Shown here in pieces: positions 24,062 to 35,500 of a stretch of DNA of 64,000 nucleotides; within the stretch, counting starts at the first letter, position 1; each line of letters starts with the position of its first letter. The notes under the pieces were generated by a model that made no database searches, had not been told where the DNA came from, and worked only from the letters and a program-made list of their open reading frames with translations. The stretch covers positions 4,030,001-4,094,000 of the forward strand of contig CM059625.1 of NCBI GenBank assembly GCA_030435675.1, read 5' to 3'. This stretch comes from Steinernema hermaphroditum (Eukaryota; Nematoda; Chromadorea; Rhabditida; Steinernematidae). A program made the translations under genes and the position numbers.

Positions 24062-26623
24062 TCAACAATGCGTCGGCTCGTACTCACATCGCCCACAGAG
24101 ATCGCGATTATGACCAGGTCCCCTGTACCAAGAACAGATCATCTTGTGCAGGATTTTCGCATGGCTCTGCACAGATTTCAGACTGTGTCCGTTTATGAGG
24201 ATCCACGGATCACTCGTCTTCGGTTCGGGTGTCAGCGATGCCTCCATTTGGAGCCGTCTCCGCCAGTAGACGCGCCACTCCTGCGTTGACGCGCAGTGTC
24301 TACAATAGCATGTTGGACCGTTAGCGTCAAATACACAACTTACAGCACGTCTTGCTTCAAGTTCACGTTGTACGTATCCTGCATGAAGTGGCATTTGGAT
24401 GCCCATGTGAGGTGCATATCGCCTGGAGTTTGGTGGGAATCCAGAAGGCAGTGAAGCAGTTTGCTGATTTCCTGTTTATTGCTGACTTTGTTTGCGATGC
24501 ATTCCTAAACGATGTCCATGTGTCAAACCCGATAGATCCAGTGAGTTCTACTGATTCTACTACAATGTATTACAGAACATATTCTGTATGCTATTCTCGT
24601 CTAGCACTTCTATGTCTGACCGATGAACGTTTTCAAACAGTGTATTTTCGGCGGATCACCGCTTCAGATTGATAGAATTGGGGTGCTGCTCAACTGCTCA
24701 TTCAGATAGAATACACCAAGTTGCATAAACGTGGGCTTTTTAGAATTAGTCTATTGGTTTTAAATTGCTTGGTTTGATGAGCATCTTGTCATTCTCCCTT
24801 TTTACGCCGATTGAAAAAGTTCTACCATATATCGACATAAACATCGCAAGCGGGGGATAAAATCTGTTATAAGGCAATTTTATGAAACTGGTTCAAAAAT
24901 GAACTAACGTTACACGACTATTTATCGGATGTCCGATCTTTTACTGGGACCACAATCTCAAAAAAGACCTTGAAGCTGAGGAAAGTGATCTTTCCCTTTG
25001 AGCCAAATGCCGTGCAAAATGATTTGCTACGGCATGCCATACGCTGCTCGGTTCACGAAAGGCTCTGTACCTGGATAGCGTAGTCGTGACAATTGGTTCC
25101 GTTCCGACCGGCACAAGCACGTTCCTCTGCTGGACTTATAGCTGCCGCACGTATCCTTACTCGAACTTGATTTCGCACGCTCCGCGATTCGATCAGATTC
25201 TTTGATATGTAGTTTGTTACATAATCGCGCGAACGCGGTTCACTGCTGTCATAGATGATCGTGAAATCGATCGGCTGTCCGTAAATGCTGTTGTAGTACA
25301 TGGTGCAAGCGTTTTCACTAAAGCACTCTTTCGTGATGGCCGGAGAGGAACACCAAAAGTCGGGGGGTGTCGTGCAATTAGAGGTCGGTCCAATTCGATT
25401 TTCAGCATTATGATTGCTTAAGGTGGCACTCATCGCAGGAAGTTTTTCTTGGAGAACAAGTTGATAGTACTGCATGTGAAGGGATGGCTTTCCGCCGAAC
25501 TGGATGTACGGAACGAATCGTGGCTCGTTGATAAGGATCTTTAAGGTTTCTTTTTCGTCTTCTCGTTGCAACATTTCTGCTTCCGTGCCGTTGGCGCATT
25601 TTCTAAATGCAAAATCATATTACATTCATTGTTTTCACAAGAATTGCCTCTATGGTAAAGGGCACAGGGCATATGATAAAGAATTTCACATTCCCTACGT
25701 TTTTGTTTTCAGCAGACTATATCATTCAAATATTGGGTAGTGAAACCGAAAATCATAGCGCATCTTGTTGTCCGAAATCCGCTCCGAAACGTCTCTTGTT
25801 CTACGCGGCTATGTAGTTCAGAGGTGAACGCCTCCATTGAAATGTTTGTCATCTAGGTAGTCATTTTCAAAAAGAGACATTTTCATTGAAACGACCCAAT
25901 ATTATAAGTTCATTTATAGTCGATTATACTCTCTAAAATGTTACTGTTATGTACTCACCCATAAAGGGGCACTGTTTGTATATCTGGGTGTGTTTTACGG
26001 TTGAACTGCTTTCACATATAGGCTTCAAAATGATGTTTGAGTTAACTTACAGAATATCATTGCCAACTGACGGATAACCAACTCGTGCGACACAGTCGAT
26101 GATTCCATCGGTAATTCGCCCTCTGTAGAGAAGATGATTCATGATGCAATACAGCATCCGATCTCTCTGCTCGCCCGTTTTAAGATGGTTCAAAGCACAG
26201 CTTATGTGGCGATTTCCTACGCACTCCTTCTCCTTATGATGGCAGAGAACTACATTGTCTAGAATTGCTCAAACGTTGTACCAATCACACGATACCCTTA
26301 TTACCTGGCATCCTGCGAGCGAGTCCCCATGGAATAGCTTTTATATCGACCAACGCCGATACGTTGGGATTATTGATAACCTGGCGATATAGTCGATCGA
26401 CCACGAATGCCTGCGAGTCAGGGCAATGCGACTCAAAGGCTATTTTCATAGAAATTCGTCTCGACGCAACGCTTTGTCTGTAGTTTGCGCAAAAGGTGTT
26501 GGAGCCGGTGCAGAGTCGTTCGGTGTCCGGATGATCGCACCAGAAGTCCGGCGGTAAGGAGCATTGTAAGCAGAACGCCAAGGGCAATAGTACGAATAGG
26601 GACAGTGTGACCTTCGCCGACAT
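24062..26623 (-). CDS. tandem GILT-like (gamma-interferon-inducible lysosomal thiol reductase-like) protein
   Basis: Secreted or lysosomal protein with two fused GILT-like units. Exons are 26305-26623, 26051-26258, 25071-25602, 24344-24504 and 24062-24299, giving 485 aa with consistent phases. A signal peptide (VTLSLFVLLPLAFC) starts at the ATG at 26623. Unit 1 has a SapA-like CSLPPDFWC-CTGSNTFC segment, the active-site position CPDS (67-70), CHHKEKECVGN, and a C-terminal part ending around VPYIQFGGKP. In the same exon unit 2 begins: CTTPPDFWC-CFSENAC, with SSEPRS (about 294-299) at the active-site position, and later exons give LLHCLLDSHQT and SDPWILINGHS, a classic GILT C-terminal motif. 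GILT enzymes reduce disulfides through CxxC. Here unit 1 is CxxS and unit 2 has no cysteine at the site, so activity is doubtful. A fusion of two collapsed genes in an assembly is excluded by the shared exon at 25071-25602. Confidence 0.88.
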
Positions 26624-27909
26624 GATCTCAAACAAAAGACTCAATTAGGCAATGACTAGGCGCAAGAATGTTAACACAAATACTTCGAAGGTCACGAAGA
26701 ACCTGTCTATAAGTCGAAAACAGCGACAATCTCTGAAAACGTCACAAAAGCGTACCACATGCCATGCTGTGAGATTGGCAAACTGTATGGACTGAACTAT
26801 AAGGTGGACGTTCAGACTAAAAAGTTTACTTCCGATCGCCCTTCGATAAGATCGTCGACAGGCGATAGCACATGACCTTCGGAACATCGTAGAGAAAGTA
26901 GGCACCCTTCGATGGGCACTTTGTTTCAAGAGGTTGCTACACATCGGTGATAATGAGTTTCCAACGGTCCACAAGACAGTGAAAAATTCTCGAAGCAGAA
27001 GAGCGATCAATTGGAGAATAACGATCAAGTTTAAAAAGATTACATCTCAATTTCCGTACTAAAAATGTGGGTCATCTACATATTCGTCGGCCGGCATATT
27101 GTATATTACGCTTCTTTTTGCATGTTGTTGTTTGTGTGCAGCGAAAACGCACTATAGTGATGGTAAACTACAGTTCCATGTAGGTACGCTCACTTCAAAT
27201 ATAGCACGGTAAATAATATGTGTTCTATACACAACCAGTATGCACCCACGACCAAGAAATATCAAGGCTCTTCTAGTAGTCATTTTTGCTAGGAAAAGTA
27301 GCAGATAATGCGAGAATATTTGAGGTTTTAAAGTGTTCTACAACAAGCAATCCTACCGACTAAATAATGTTACCCAGCCGGCGCACATTCACCTCATTTT
27401 ATGGAACAACAAACCACGAACAGCGAATCTTTATCAATCGGTTTAATTGGGAAGAAAATTATCACGGTACCGACGATTAATTCCGGCGCACTTTGCCCGA
27501 CAGGACAAAGTTTCAAAACTGCGGGAAACCCGTTCAATGACCCCACTTTATTTGCTCTTCTCGATGAGTAAGTCGAAGGAGCTCTTGGCCCATTATTTAC
27601 GTAGCCCATGTTTTTGTTACGATCAAGTTCCTGGACATTCTATGTAACTAAGGGTTTATATTCCGTCGAATTGTGTTCGACTGTGGGCGTTTTGTTTGCT
27701 GAGTCACTCACGGATTAGAAAAACCTATGTCGAGAACTTGGGTGCTGGAGAACTGTATATAACGACCCCAAATTGAGCTTTATGATTTATGTACCCATAA
27801 GAAATAAAACAATGTCAATCTTATTACATCGTGGAACGTATGCTGTGCGTGTATTTACAGAGATAGCATAGCTTGAGTATAACGAGTGTTCCGGCTGTCT
27901 GAAATAAAA
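26624..27909. other. intergenic region, no gene supported
   Basis: Between the GILT-like start and the CYTH gene stop. Long open frames at 26645-27028 (-) have random-like composition with no domain, and there is no clear splice structure. Confidence 0.5.
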
Positions 27910-30900
27910 TCAGTACGAAGCATCGCTTGAGTTCGTTTCGTCATCAAATGAGCGACGCTTTGGCTTCTCCACTTCCAAGAGCATGTCGATGTACGACTGA
28001 GCAATCACGTCTTTGTCCGGAATTCCCAACTGTTTCTGAATGTCCATGATGCTCTTCATAGGCGCCGACACGTCTTGAGCGTTGGTGAAAACCTGAAAAA
28101 CAAAAAGGGTTTTAGATTCTTTACACACAGCTGAAGTACTGTATGTGGAACGGGTACCGTAACAATTGATAAGATGTGTTGGTGATAAGATGAGGGGCAC
28201 TGAGCGCTTGCTAAGACGGCTATTCACTGAGAGCCGCGTGGAAAACGTGCGGGGAGCGTGTTGCAAGCATATTTGCTTCTATGATGCGCCATCACTATCG
28301 CTATATTTAGTGTAGCTTGATTGCCCTTTATACTGTTCTTGCTGAAAGACGGCTATCGGTGCAGATAGAACACCGATATTAGGTAACCTAGGAAAACGCG
28401 GTATCTCAAGACTACGGAGGATCGCTTACAAAAGAATCTGTCCTTAAATCTGTTTTGTAGGATATAGGATTGACTTCCTCACTTTCTGTAACATTTATCG
28501 AATTGCTATGGAGTTCAACTTCTAGACAATTGTGCGTTGACCTCATCTAAAGGGAGCTCATCTAAGCAGCGTGAAATCACTCTCTCATGTGAATGTTGTC
28601 TTTGACAGCAATTTCTTGTAAACCGACTCTTGTAAAACGCGTATCAGATTTCGGTAAAAATCAGAAAAATAAGAATATTTCTCACTGACTACATTGGTTT
28701 AGCTACTACTATGGATAAATTTCAAATGATATATGTATAAGAACGTTCTTCATTTGGCCACAAATGTTTTGGCTGTTTGCCCTCAGTATCCAGTGGACCA
28801 AAAGGGTGCAATATTTCGTAGTTCATTGGTCAATAACAGAATTGGCAAAGCTTAAAGGGTGATCGTCACTTGTGTTTGGTGCATAGTGCCGTGTTCTTAC
28901 CTCAATATAGACATAAAGTCCTAGCTTATCTACTTCATCCAGGTTGATTCGAACATTGTCTTTAACGTAAACACGGCGCTCCTTCTCAGTGATCCCCAAG
29001 ATGCCGAGAGCGGTGCCCAGCGTATTCTGAAACAAATGACGTAATTGAGCTACAAAGCTCGTCGATCTCTGCTACACATGAACAATACAAGTGAAGTCAG
29101 CACCACGTGACACCAACGTGGTGTCTACAACTATAAGATAACAAACTATTTTTGTCAATTCGATCGTAACAAAGCCCATGTTTTTCGATGTTTTCCTGAT
29201 CTCGTCATCTTCAATCGTCTATGATCGAACAAAAAGTTGCTTGCAAGAGTGGTTTGAAAACGCTCCGGTGGTGGGGACGTTTTTACAACGTTACCGTAGG
29301 CACGTCGATGTGGGGTGCACGCTGATAGCAACGCCGCCTATGATCATCTGACAGCATTTCTTGTGTGCAGCAAAACACCGCTGATTCCTCTACCGTATCG
29401 CCGAAAATGCGAAAGTTTTTCCGTTTGTTTAGCTTTATAGCAGAGCGGCAGGGCACTGATATTTTATTGTACGCTAGCGGGTGGCTGAAGAGGGCGGCTA
29501 TTACCTTTGCGGAATGTATATTCGCGTCTTTTGCTACATATCTTTAGGTACACTGTTGTGGAATGTCGTTGTGCAAATTGAATTCTAATGTATCTGTCTT
29601 ACATATGTGCCTATATAGGGAATATTATCGCGGATGTCCCTTCCTTTTTGTTCCCTATTAAGATGGTGATAACTGTCGGAGTGTACTAAATTGTAGCGTA
29701 ACGTTATCTACACACGGTCAGTACGTAGATAGGTAATGTTCGCCCTTGTTCACCCACGTGCTACTCCAATGATGCCGCTATAAGAAAAGAGAATGGCTAT
29801 CGGAAATAATTATGATAGAGAGTATTCAATGATTTAGTTTCAAAACGAATTGTTGTTTGAACTTAATACGATTTTAAGAATACAAAGACGAAGATTTTGA
29901 TTGTGAGTAGAGACGTTTTTTTTAAATCTGGGCTTGTTTTGTCCATCTTCCGTCCGTCTCATGGTTCGGTTGATACGTTCATTTTCACGAAGCCAATGAA
30001 AAGGGTTCCAGATTCCGTAAGTATCAGTTACTTGAACAAACACTTATTTGTCGGTGCATAGAATGAGTGAATATAAACGGAACCAGGGATATAACAGAGT
30101 GTCTTGCGGCCCTGGTTCGCCTGCCATGCAACCGAAAATGCGAACGTTTTTCCATTTGTTTAGCTTAACGTTGGCCTGACACCGATGTATTTTTGAACGC
30201 TAGCGGGCGGTTGATGAGGATGGTACCTTATTACCTTTCTAGACTGGAGATGACGAGTGTTTATTTCCGTATTTTGCCACATATCTTTTAGCTGCCACAA
30301 TGTACTGCTATGCAAAGCCGTGCATTTCCGAGCTTTGAAAATTGTCGATGCGTGGTTCGACTACTATTGAACCTACGTTTAATATGCATGTGGGCCTTAG
30401 CTCGTCGTTCGCTCTACTCTGGGGACCAATTGAGTACATAGTGAACCGGTTCTATCGTAGGCCCTTGAATCGGATGCGACATCTAATCGCTATGAGGTTA
30501 TCTCTGTGCACGTTGATAATTCTCTCCAGAAGAATTTTAAGACAGAGACCACCGAAACTTCACTTTTACATGCCTATGCCATCTAGTTATTCTGTGTTCT
30601 TGCTCTTGTCCTGTTTCGTACGTTCATTTGTGACTTCGCTTATACACTAGTCTGGCGGGAGAATGGTGATTGGCAGCCAATCCTCTCATTTCTCTCTTTA
30701 AATGATTTGTTTTTGCATCATCCCCAGGAAAGCGTCCAGCACCAAACACTATTCAATGTGGCGTCTGTGCGAGCAGATAAAATCGAATTGTTGACTATCC
30801 GGTTTCGCGTAATCTGCACGCACACATAGTTAGCGTGCGTTCGCAAACGATTCGCAGTTGATCTAATTTATCGACACCACCAGCGCGGTGATCGACGTCG

Positions 30901-32496
30901 TTGCCGGCGCTTGCATGCTGCTTGCGCAAGCACAAAGATCAGATGCAGCGGTTTCGTGCAAGGTACAAATGGAGAACCTACCCTGATGGGCTCTACGTCA
31001 TCGATGGTCGTAACTCTTGCCTCGCTTATGTTGATGCCGGAGCGATAATTGTTCTTGTAGTGGATCAGCGTTCCGTAGTGCTGTAAACAAGTGAGTTGCG
31101 ATAAGGACGTGAATCATGATTGATTTGGGCGGCCAATGCTTAGCACAAACAGAGAAAAATGCGAAAGATTACACCCAATCTGACGATTTGAACCGGTAGG
31201 ACAGAATGCGGTAAACAGCATAACTGGTTCAGTTGTATATTACTTTAAAAGTGAAGTGGTTAGGTTGTGATGACGGTGGGACGCTGATACAACTTGTTCC
31301 ATCTTCTTAGCGCTACCTTCTTAGATGGACATTCAAGAAAAGTTGCGAGATCCCATTCGAAGACCTTTGAGACGCAAAATCTTAAAAAATTGTCGAAGTG
31401 AGACATGTGAATTAATCAACTGATTGTATATCAGTCAGACTTTCGGTTCATGTCGCCACTAATCGTTATCTTCTTCGGCAACCTACGCTTCATTTCAATC
31501 TTGTTTACATTAGGAGGTGGTGGTGATCTTTCTAACATTGACCATTACAAATGAGACCTTTCCAACGACTCTCAATAAGTTCTTTGGTTTGGTCTTCTGA
31601 TGGTGATGTTGAAGAACACCTTGCCTTCTCTAAGCCTATTGAATTATCAGATTCGTGAATGATTTCTTCTGTGGCGCCGTTAGGCGGTCGGAGTTCGAAT
31701 GACCCCCATCGCCGGAAGGCGGAAGAAAGCGCTTGTGATACGTATCTACGTGCACGAAAAATGCTCTGCGGTGTATTATTAGGTATTAGAGTGTAGCTGA
31801 AGGCTATAGGCAATGTCAGTTTACATGTTAAAAAAAGTGGTCAACTACAACACGTGAAATGTGGTGTACGTTTCGGATAAACTATGAAATTTGTTGAAAT
31901 GAAAGCATGTGGTATCCCTGGAGTCCAAATATTTAAAATTCGATGGTTACACCTATGAATTAAGGCTCTGCAACAAAAAAACAAACCCCAGACAATCTGA
32001 CTATTTAGATTTAGTTATTTAGTAGATTTTTCAAAAAGTTATCTAGACATTGGGATCGTTAGTGCATGTGAATGCAATTTGCACCTACCTATGCAATGAA
32101 ACTATAAATAAAGGCAAGGACCTGATCAATGTCAGATATTATTTCGCATGCTTCAAAGATAGGATTTGTGGATGCTATTACAAACAAGAGGTGAAGTGGA
32201 ACGTCTGCTAGTCACTTAACCGTTTTATCATAGTGAATAACAGAAAGTACAACCGCGGAAGATTAACATTATCGAAATGGGTTGTTATTATTGGATTTGC
32301 GAGAGCTTTCACTTACATTCGACGGGTGATTAATGCGCAATTTCATGTGACCATTGGCGACATTAAAGTAGATGTCTTCCTGCGCGGCGCTCTCCCCTTG
32401 ACTGTCGGTAAGTGTGAATATCGTTTCGGACATCGCCCCCAAATCGGCAACTCGCGCTTTCATCGTAATCGACTTGACAAAGCCTTCGTCGGCCAT
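27910..32496 (-). CDS. CYTH-domain protein (thiamine-triphosphatase / CyaB-like fold)
   Basis: CYTH proteins form an acidic tunnel that binds triphosphates and divalent metal. Exons are 32317-32496, 30982-31080, 28901-29026 and 27910-28092, giving 195 aa, all in phase 0, with introns of 0.8-2 kb. Strand order of the fold is visible: the N-terminal SITMKARVADL, then QEDIYF-GHMKLR, HYGTLIHYKN, the segment EKERRVYVKDNVRINLDEV, LGLYVYIEV, and the C-terminal QLGIPDKDVIAQSYIDMLLE. This matches the animal CYTH family from end to end. The family's metal-binding ExExK at the N-terminus is here S9-x-T11-x-K13, and the E-x-E of the later strand reads Y-x-E, so catalysis may be lost. The ATG at 32496 is 20-30 nt behind a very strong acceptor, so it is probably a trans-spliced first exon. 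The catalysed reaction, if any, is unknown. Confidence 0.85.
29397..29575 (+). repeat. diverged direct repeat, copy 1
   Basis: Lies in intron 2 of the CYTH gene. It shares long matching blocks with 30127-30315: CCGAAAATGCGAA, a GTTTTTCC-TTTGTTTAGCTT block, ACGCTAGCGGG, TATTACCTTT and CTACATATCTTT against CCACATATCTTT. The copies seem clearly related over about 180 bp, with small indels. Confidence 0.75.
30127..30315 (+). repeat. diverged direct repeat, copy 2
   Basis: Second copy of the intronic repeat, about 730 bp from the first, in the same orientation. Probably a short interspersed element or a local duplication. No terminal inverted repeats or coding capacity are seen. Confidence 0.75.
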
Positions 32497-32504
32497 TGTA
32501 GCTA

Positions 32505-32536
32505 ATATGTCGATAAATCTGAAAAAAAAAAAAACG
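32505..32536 (-). promoter_or_regulatory. strong trans-splice acceptor of the CYTH gene
   Basis: On the minus strand a run of thirteen T is followed directly by CAG and ATTTATCG, about 24 nt before the start codon. No first-exon ATG is seen upstream. This is the textbook form of a nematode spliced-leader acceptor. Confidence 0.6.
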
Positions 32537-35500
32537 TTAACTCAGCAATAGGTACAGCTGTCAGCAAGGTGAAAGGGACACAAATGGACTCTTTGAAGGA
32601 CGACGCGACGCGATCGAACGCGCACTGTGATAACAAGGCGGACGGTTCGCGCGCGGTGCTTTGCTCTCCTCGAAGGAGACCGTTCTCCAAACACATGTAC
32701 GCGATTTCTGAGATCAGTCGGTCGCCCCCTCGGTGCCCCCGGCTGGCCAACGGGGAACAAACTATGCCGCCGGCATGCTGTCGATGCTCAGCTCTTTTGT
32801 TATCGATCTGGAAGTTTTCCTCCTTTGTCGATTGATTGGCCGAACGCGGAAAGGACGAAAATAAGCGCTCGCGGAAACTGGTGGACAGGTCAAATTAAGT
32901 GGGGGCGATTACAAGCCGGAAATGAAGCGACATCGCCGCTACGGACAACTTTTACGCGATTGTCGAAGAGAGTACGTTCAGACTACAGAGTTTAAAGTCC
33001 TTTAGCGATCGAATCGAACTGGAACGAGTAAATACTTTTTGTTTTAAGTCTTCGTGCACTAGGGGTCAGTGAGTAGTTCGGCTGGCTGTCGGGAGGACCG
33101 CAATTTGTCGCTCTCGTTCTTCTTTTTTCATCGGTGCTATAATTGGTCTCCTAAGGTATATATTTGCTCCTTTGTAGGATGTCGTATTCAGATGAAATAG
33201 ATTTTGTTTAACCGAAACGAATCCATTGTGTTTACCAAGTCGAATAATGCAATATACTTTAATTTTTGCGGTTTAAACAAGGAAGAATATCTGCTCATAT
33301 TGACCGACTATGAGCATATCAACTCATAGAGACCATTATTCTTATGAGAAGGCGAACCTAGCATGATACCGTGTGCATTGGGTGATAAGACACGGACAGA
33401 TTTTGGGATACAAAAGTTACACTGCCCGATAAGATGAGCGAGAGATGTTAGATTAGACAATTTCCTTGGCTCTGCTAGCTCAAAAAGGAGACCGTAAACC
33501 AGTATCTAATCAATTATCGGCGACACCTTGAAACGGTGTCGTTTCTAGAAATTTCTATGTCCCCCATAAAATTATTCAACCATCCCGTCATTGTTTTTGT
33601 ATATATCAACTTTCAAATCATGCCCATCCGTAAACACACCTAAAAATAGCAGTCACTCTCCGGACTGTAAATATGTTTATCTCCAGATCTTAATCTAATT
33701 AGTCAGAGATCTGGTCTTTTTATACAGTACTGCTAATTTTACCCCCACGTGACAGTCAACTTCTCTTTAATAACCGTGTTTACTCGCTTTTTTTCAGCGC
33801 ATCTAGCACAGGTGGGTGGCACTTTTCACAGTTGATTTAACAGGAGGGAGAAATTTGCAGGAGTTGAGCGAAAACGTTAGCAAAGAGCTGTTTGTTGTGG
33901 TCATGTCATAGATTTGCAAGATACCTTCTCGAACGTTCTGTTTCAAGTGATCAATCATTCATTCAGTCATTGAGCATTTAGCCGTGAATTTCGCAATCTC
34001 AGGTTGATCTTATGACGTTCGTGCAGTTGTCATTGAATGCAATTTCCTTGTTCTTTTTTTCCAGTAAATCACTAAATGTAGGAGAACAACCATTATGTCG
34101 TGACTTGATGAACAGCAATTTACAGATAGCTTGCCACGGAGCTGCATTTCCATTTGTTCATGCAGGGCCCACATAAACGACTCTTCGACTCCTTCAAAAC
34201 ACAAACATTACCATACTCTCACATCATTGTTTGCGGAACTTCCTAGCTGAAAAAGACATATCACCACCAACCCCCAATTACAAAATTCCATGGTCGTCAT
34301 GAACATACATATTTTCATAGGCAGACCTGTCACAAGACCTTTGCTCTCTTTCTACGATCTCTATTCTCTGCACAGGGAAATCAGCTGTAAAAACTGCCTT
34401 CTGTCGGTCCCATCGTCGTAAACAAATCTACAGTGTAGAGGTAAAAAAGACTTTGTTCCATATCCGACTTTCCCGGCAGAGACCAGAAGGTCTTGCAGAC
34501 GAAAAGAAGAAAATATCACGGGGAAGATAAAAAGGGCAGAAGACTGCTAATTCGCCTGCACTGCGGTGAGTATTTTGATGTTGAAGGAGAAAAATGAACA
34601 CTAGAATACTGCTGGCAATATGTACACATTATTCACTTTGTCAATTTTCCACAGAAAGGCAACTTATGTCTTTCCAAATTTGGAATAGACTTTCAACCCG
34701 TATGAAAGTGTAACAAAAGCAAGGAACAATAGCGTCGGTGAACTAATGCCTCACTCAAAAAGACTTTATTGTTGATATCTATCTTAAGACCCTTCATGTT
34801 TTGATGTTGAAATGCGATCTTTGTGCCGTACGATTTCAAGACCTAATGTTTTTTCGGAGATACCAAACGGCTGTTGACTACCATTCAGAAAAACACGGAT
34901 TGTTCTGCTGGTTACCTAACTTGCAATGTAAATGATAGGATGTGACGAGATGTCAAATTCGATCATGTTCCAAATACAGTCAAATTCTTATGTTTATAAC
35001 TGACACACAGCATCTGAAGTAAGTAGGGAAAACGTAGCAAACAAGGTCAGTTTTCAGACAGGTTCAGAAGTACAGAGGACGTCTTCAGCCCGCGGGGGTC
35101 TCAATCGACGTCATTCGGCTGTTCTCTGGTTTAGCGTCGACTTCGACGCATCATCCTGTTGCAACGAGGCCGATATGTCATTTGCACTTTAGTCACAGCA
35201 AACATTTAACACCGATAAAAACCACAATCGGCACAATTCCACTCGGGAAGTTCCCTGCCCTCTTTCACAACCGACACAATTCCACCGTTGAATTCTTAAG
35301 CTAATGCGTCACCCTGCCTGTAGGCGCATTGTCAGAAGCGCACTTTGACCTCTCGGCGAAAGAATGCAACCGCTGCAGTTGGGGACTCCCGTTTGTCAAC
35401 GAAACGCGGCGCTGATAGCCACTTTAATTACAGCATCATGAGGACATTTAGCTGACTGTGCAAATTATGGCTTAAGAGCGTTCCTTTATTCGTCCCTGGC

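Noticed and set aside
24352..24672. Open frame (+) of 106 codons
   Set aside because: It is the antisense of GILT-like exon 4 (24344-24504) and its intron.
26645..27028. 127-codon frame (-) next to the GILT-like start
   Set aside because: Runs up to the GILT-like 5' end without a plausible ATG or domain; reads like non-coding DNA.
31140..31260. Possible tRNA-like segment with GGTTCAAAT-type sequence on the minus strand
   Set aside because: No cloverleaf can be drawn: acceptor and anticodon stems are missing.
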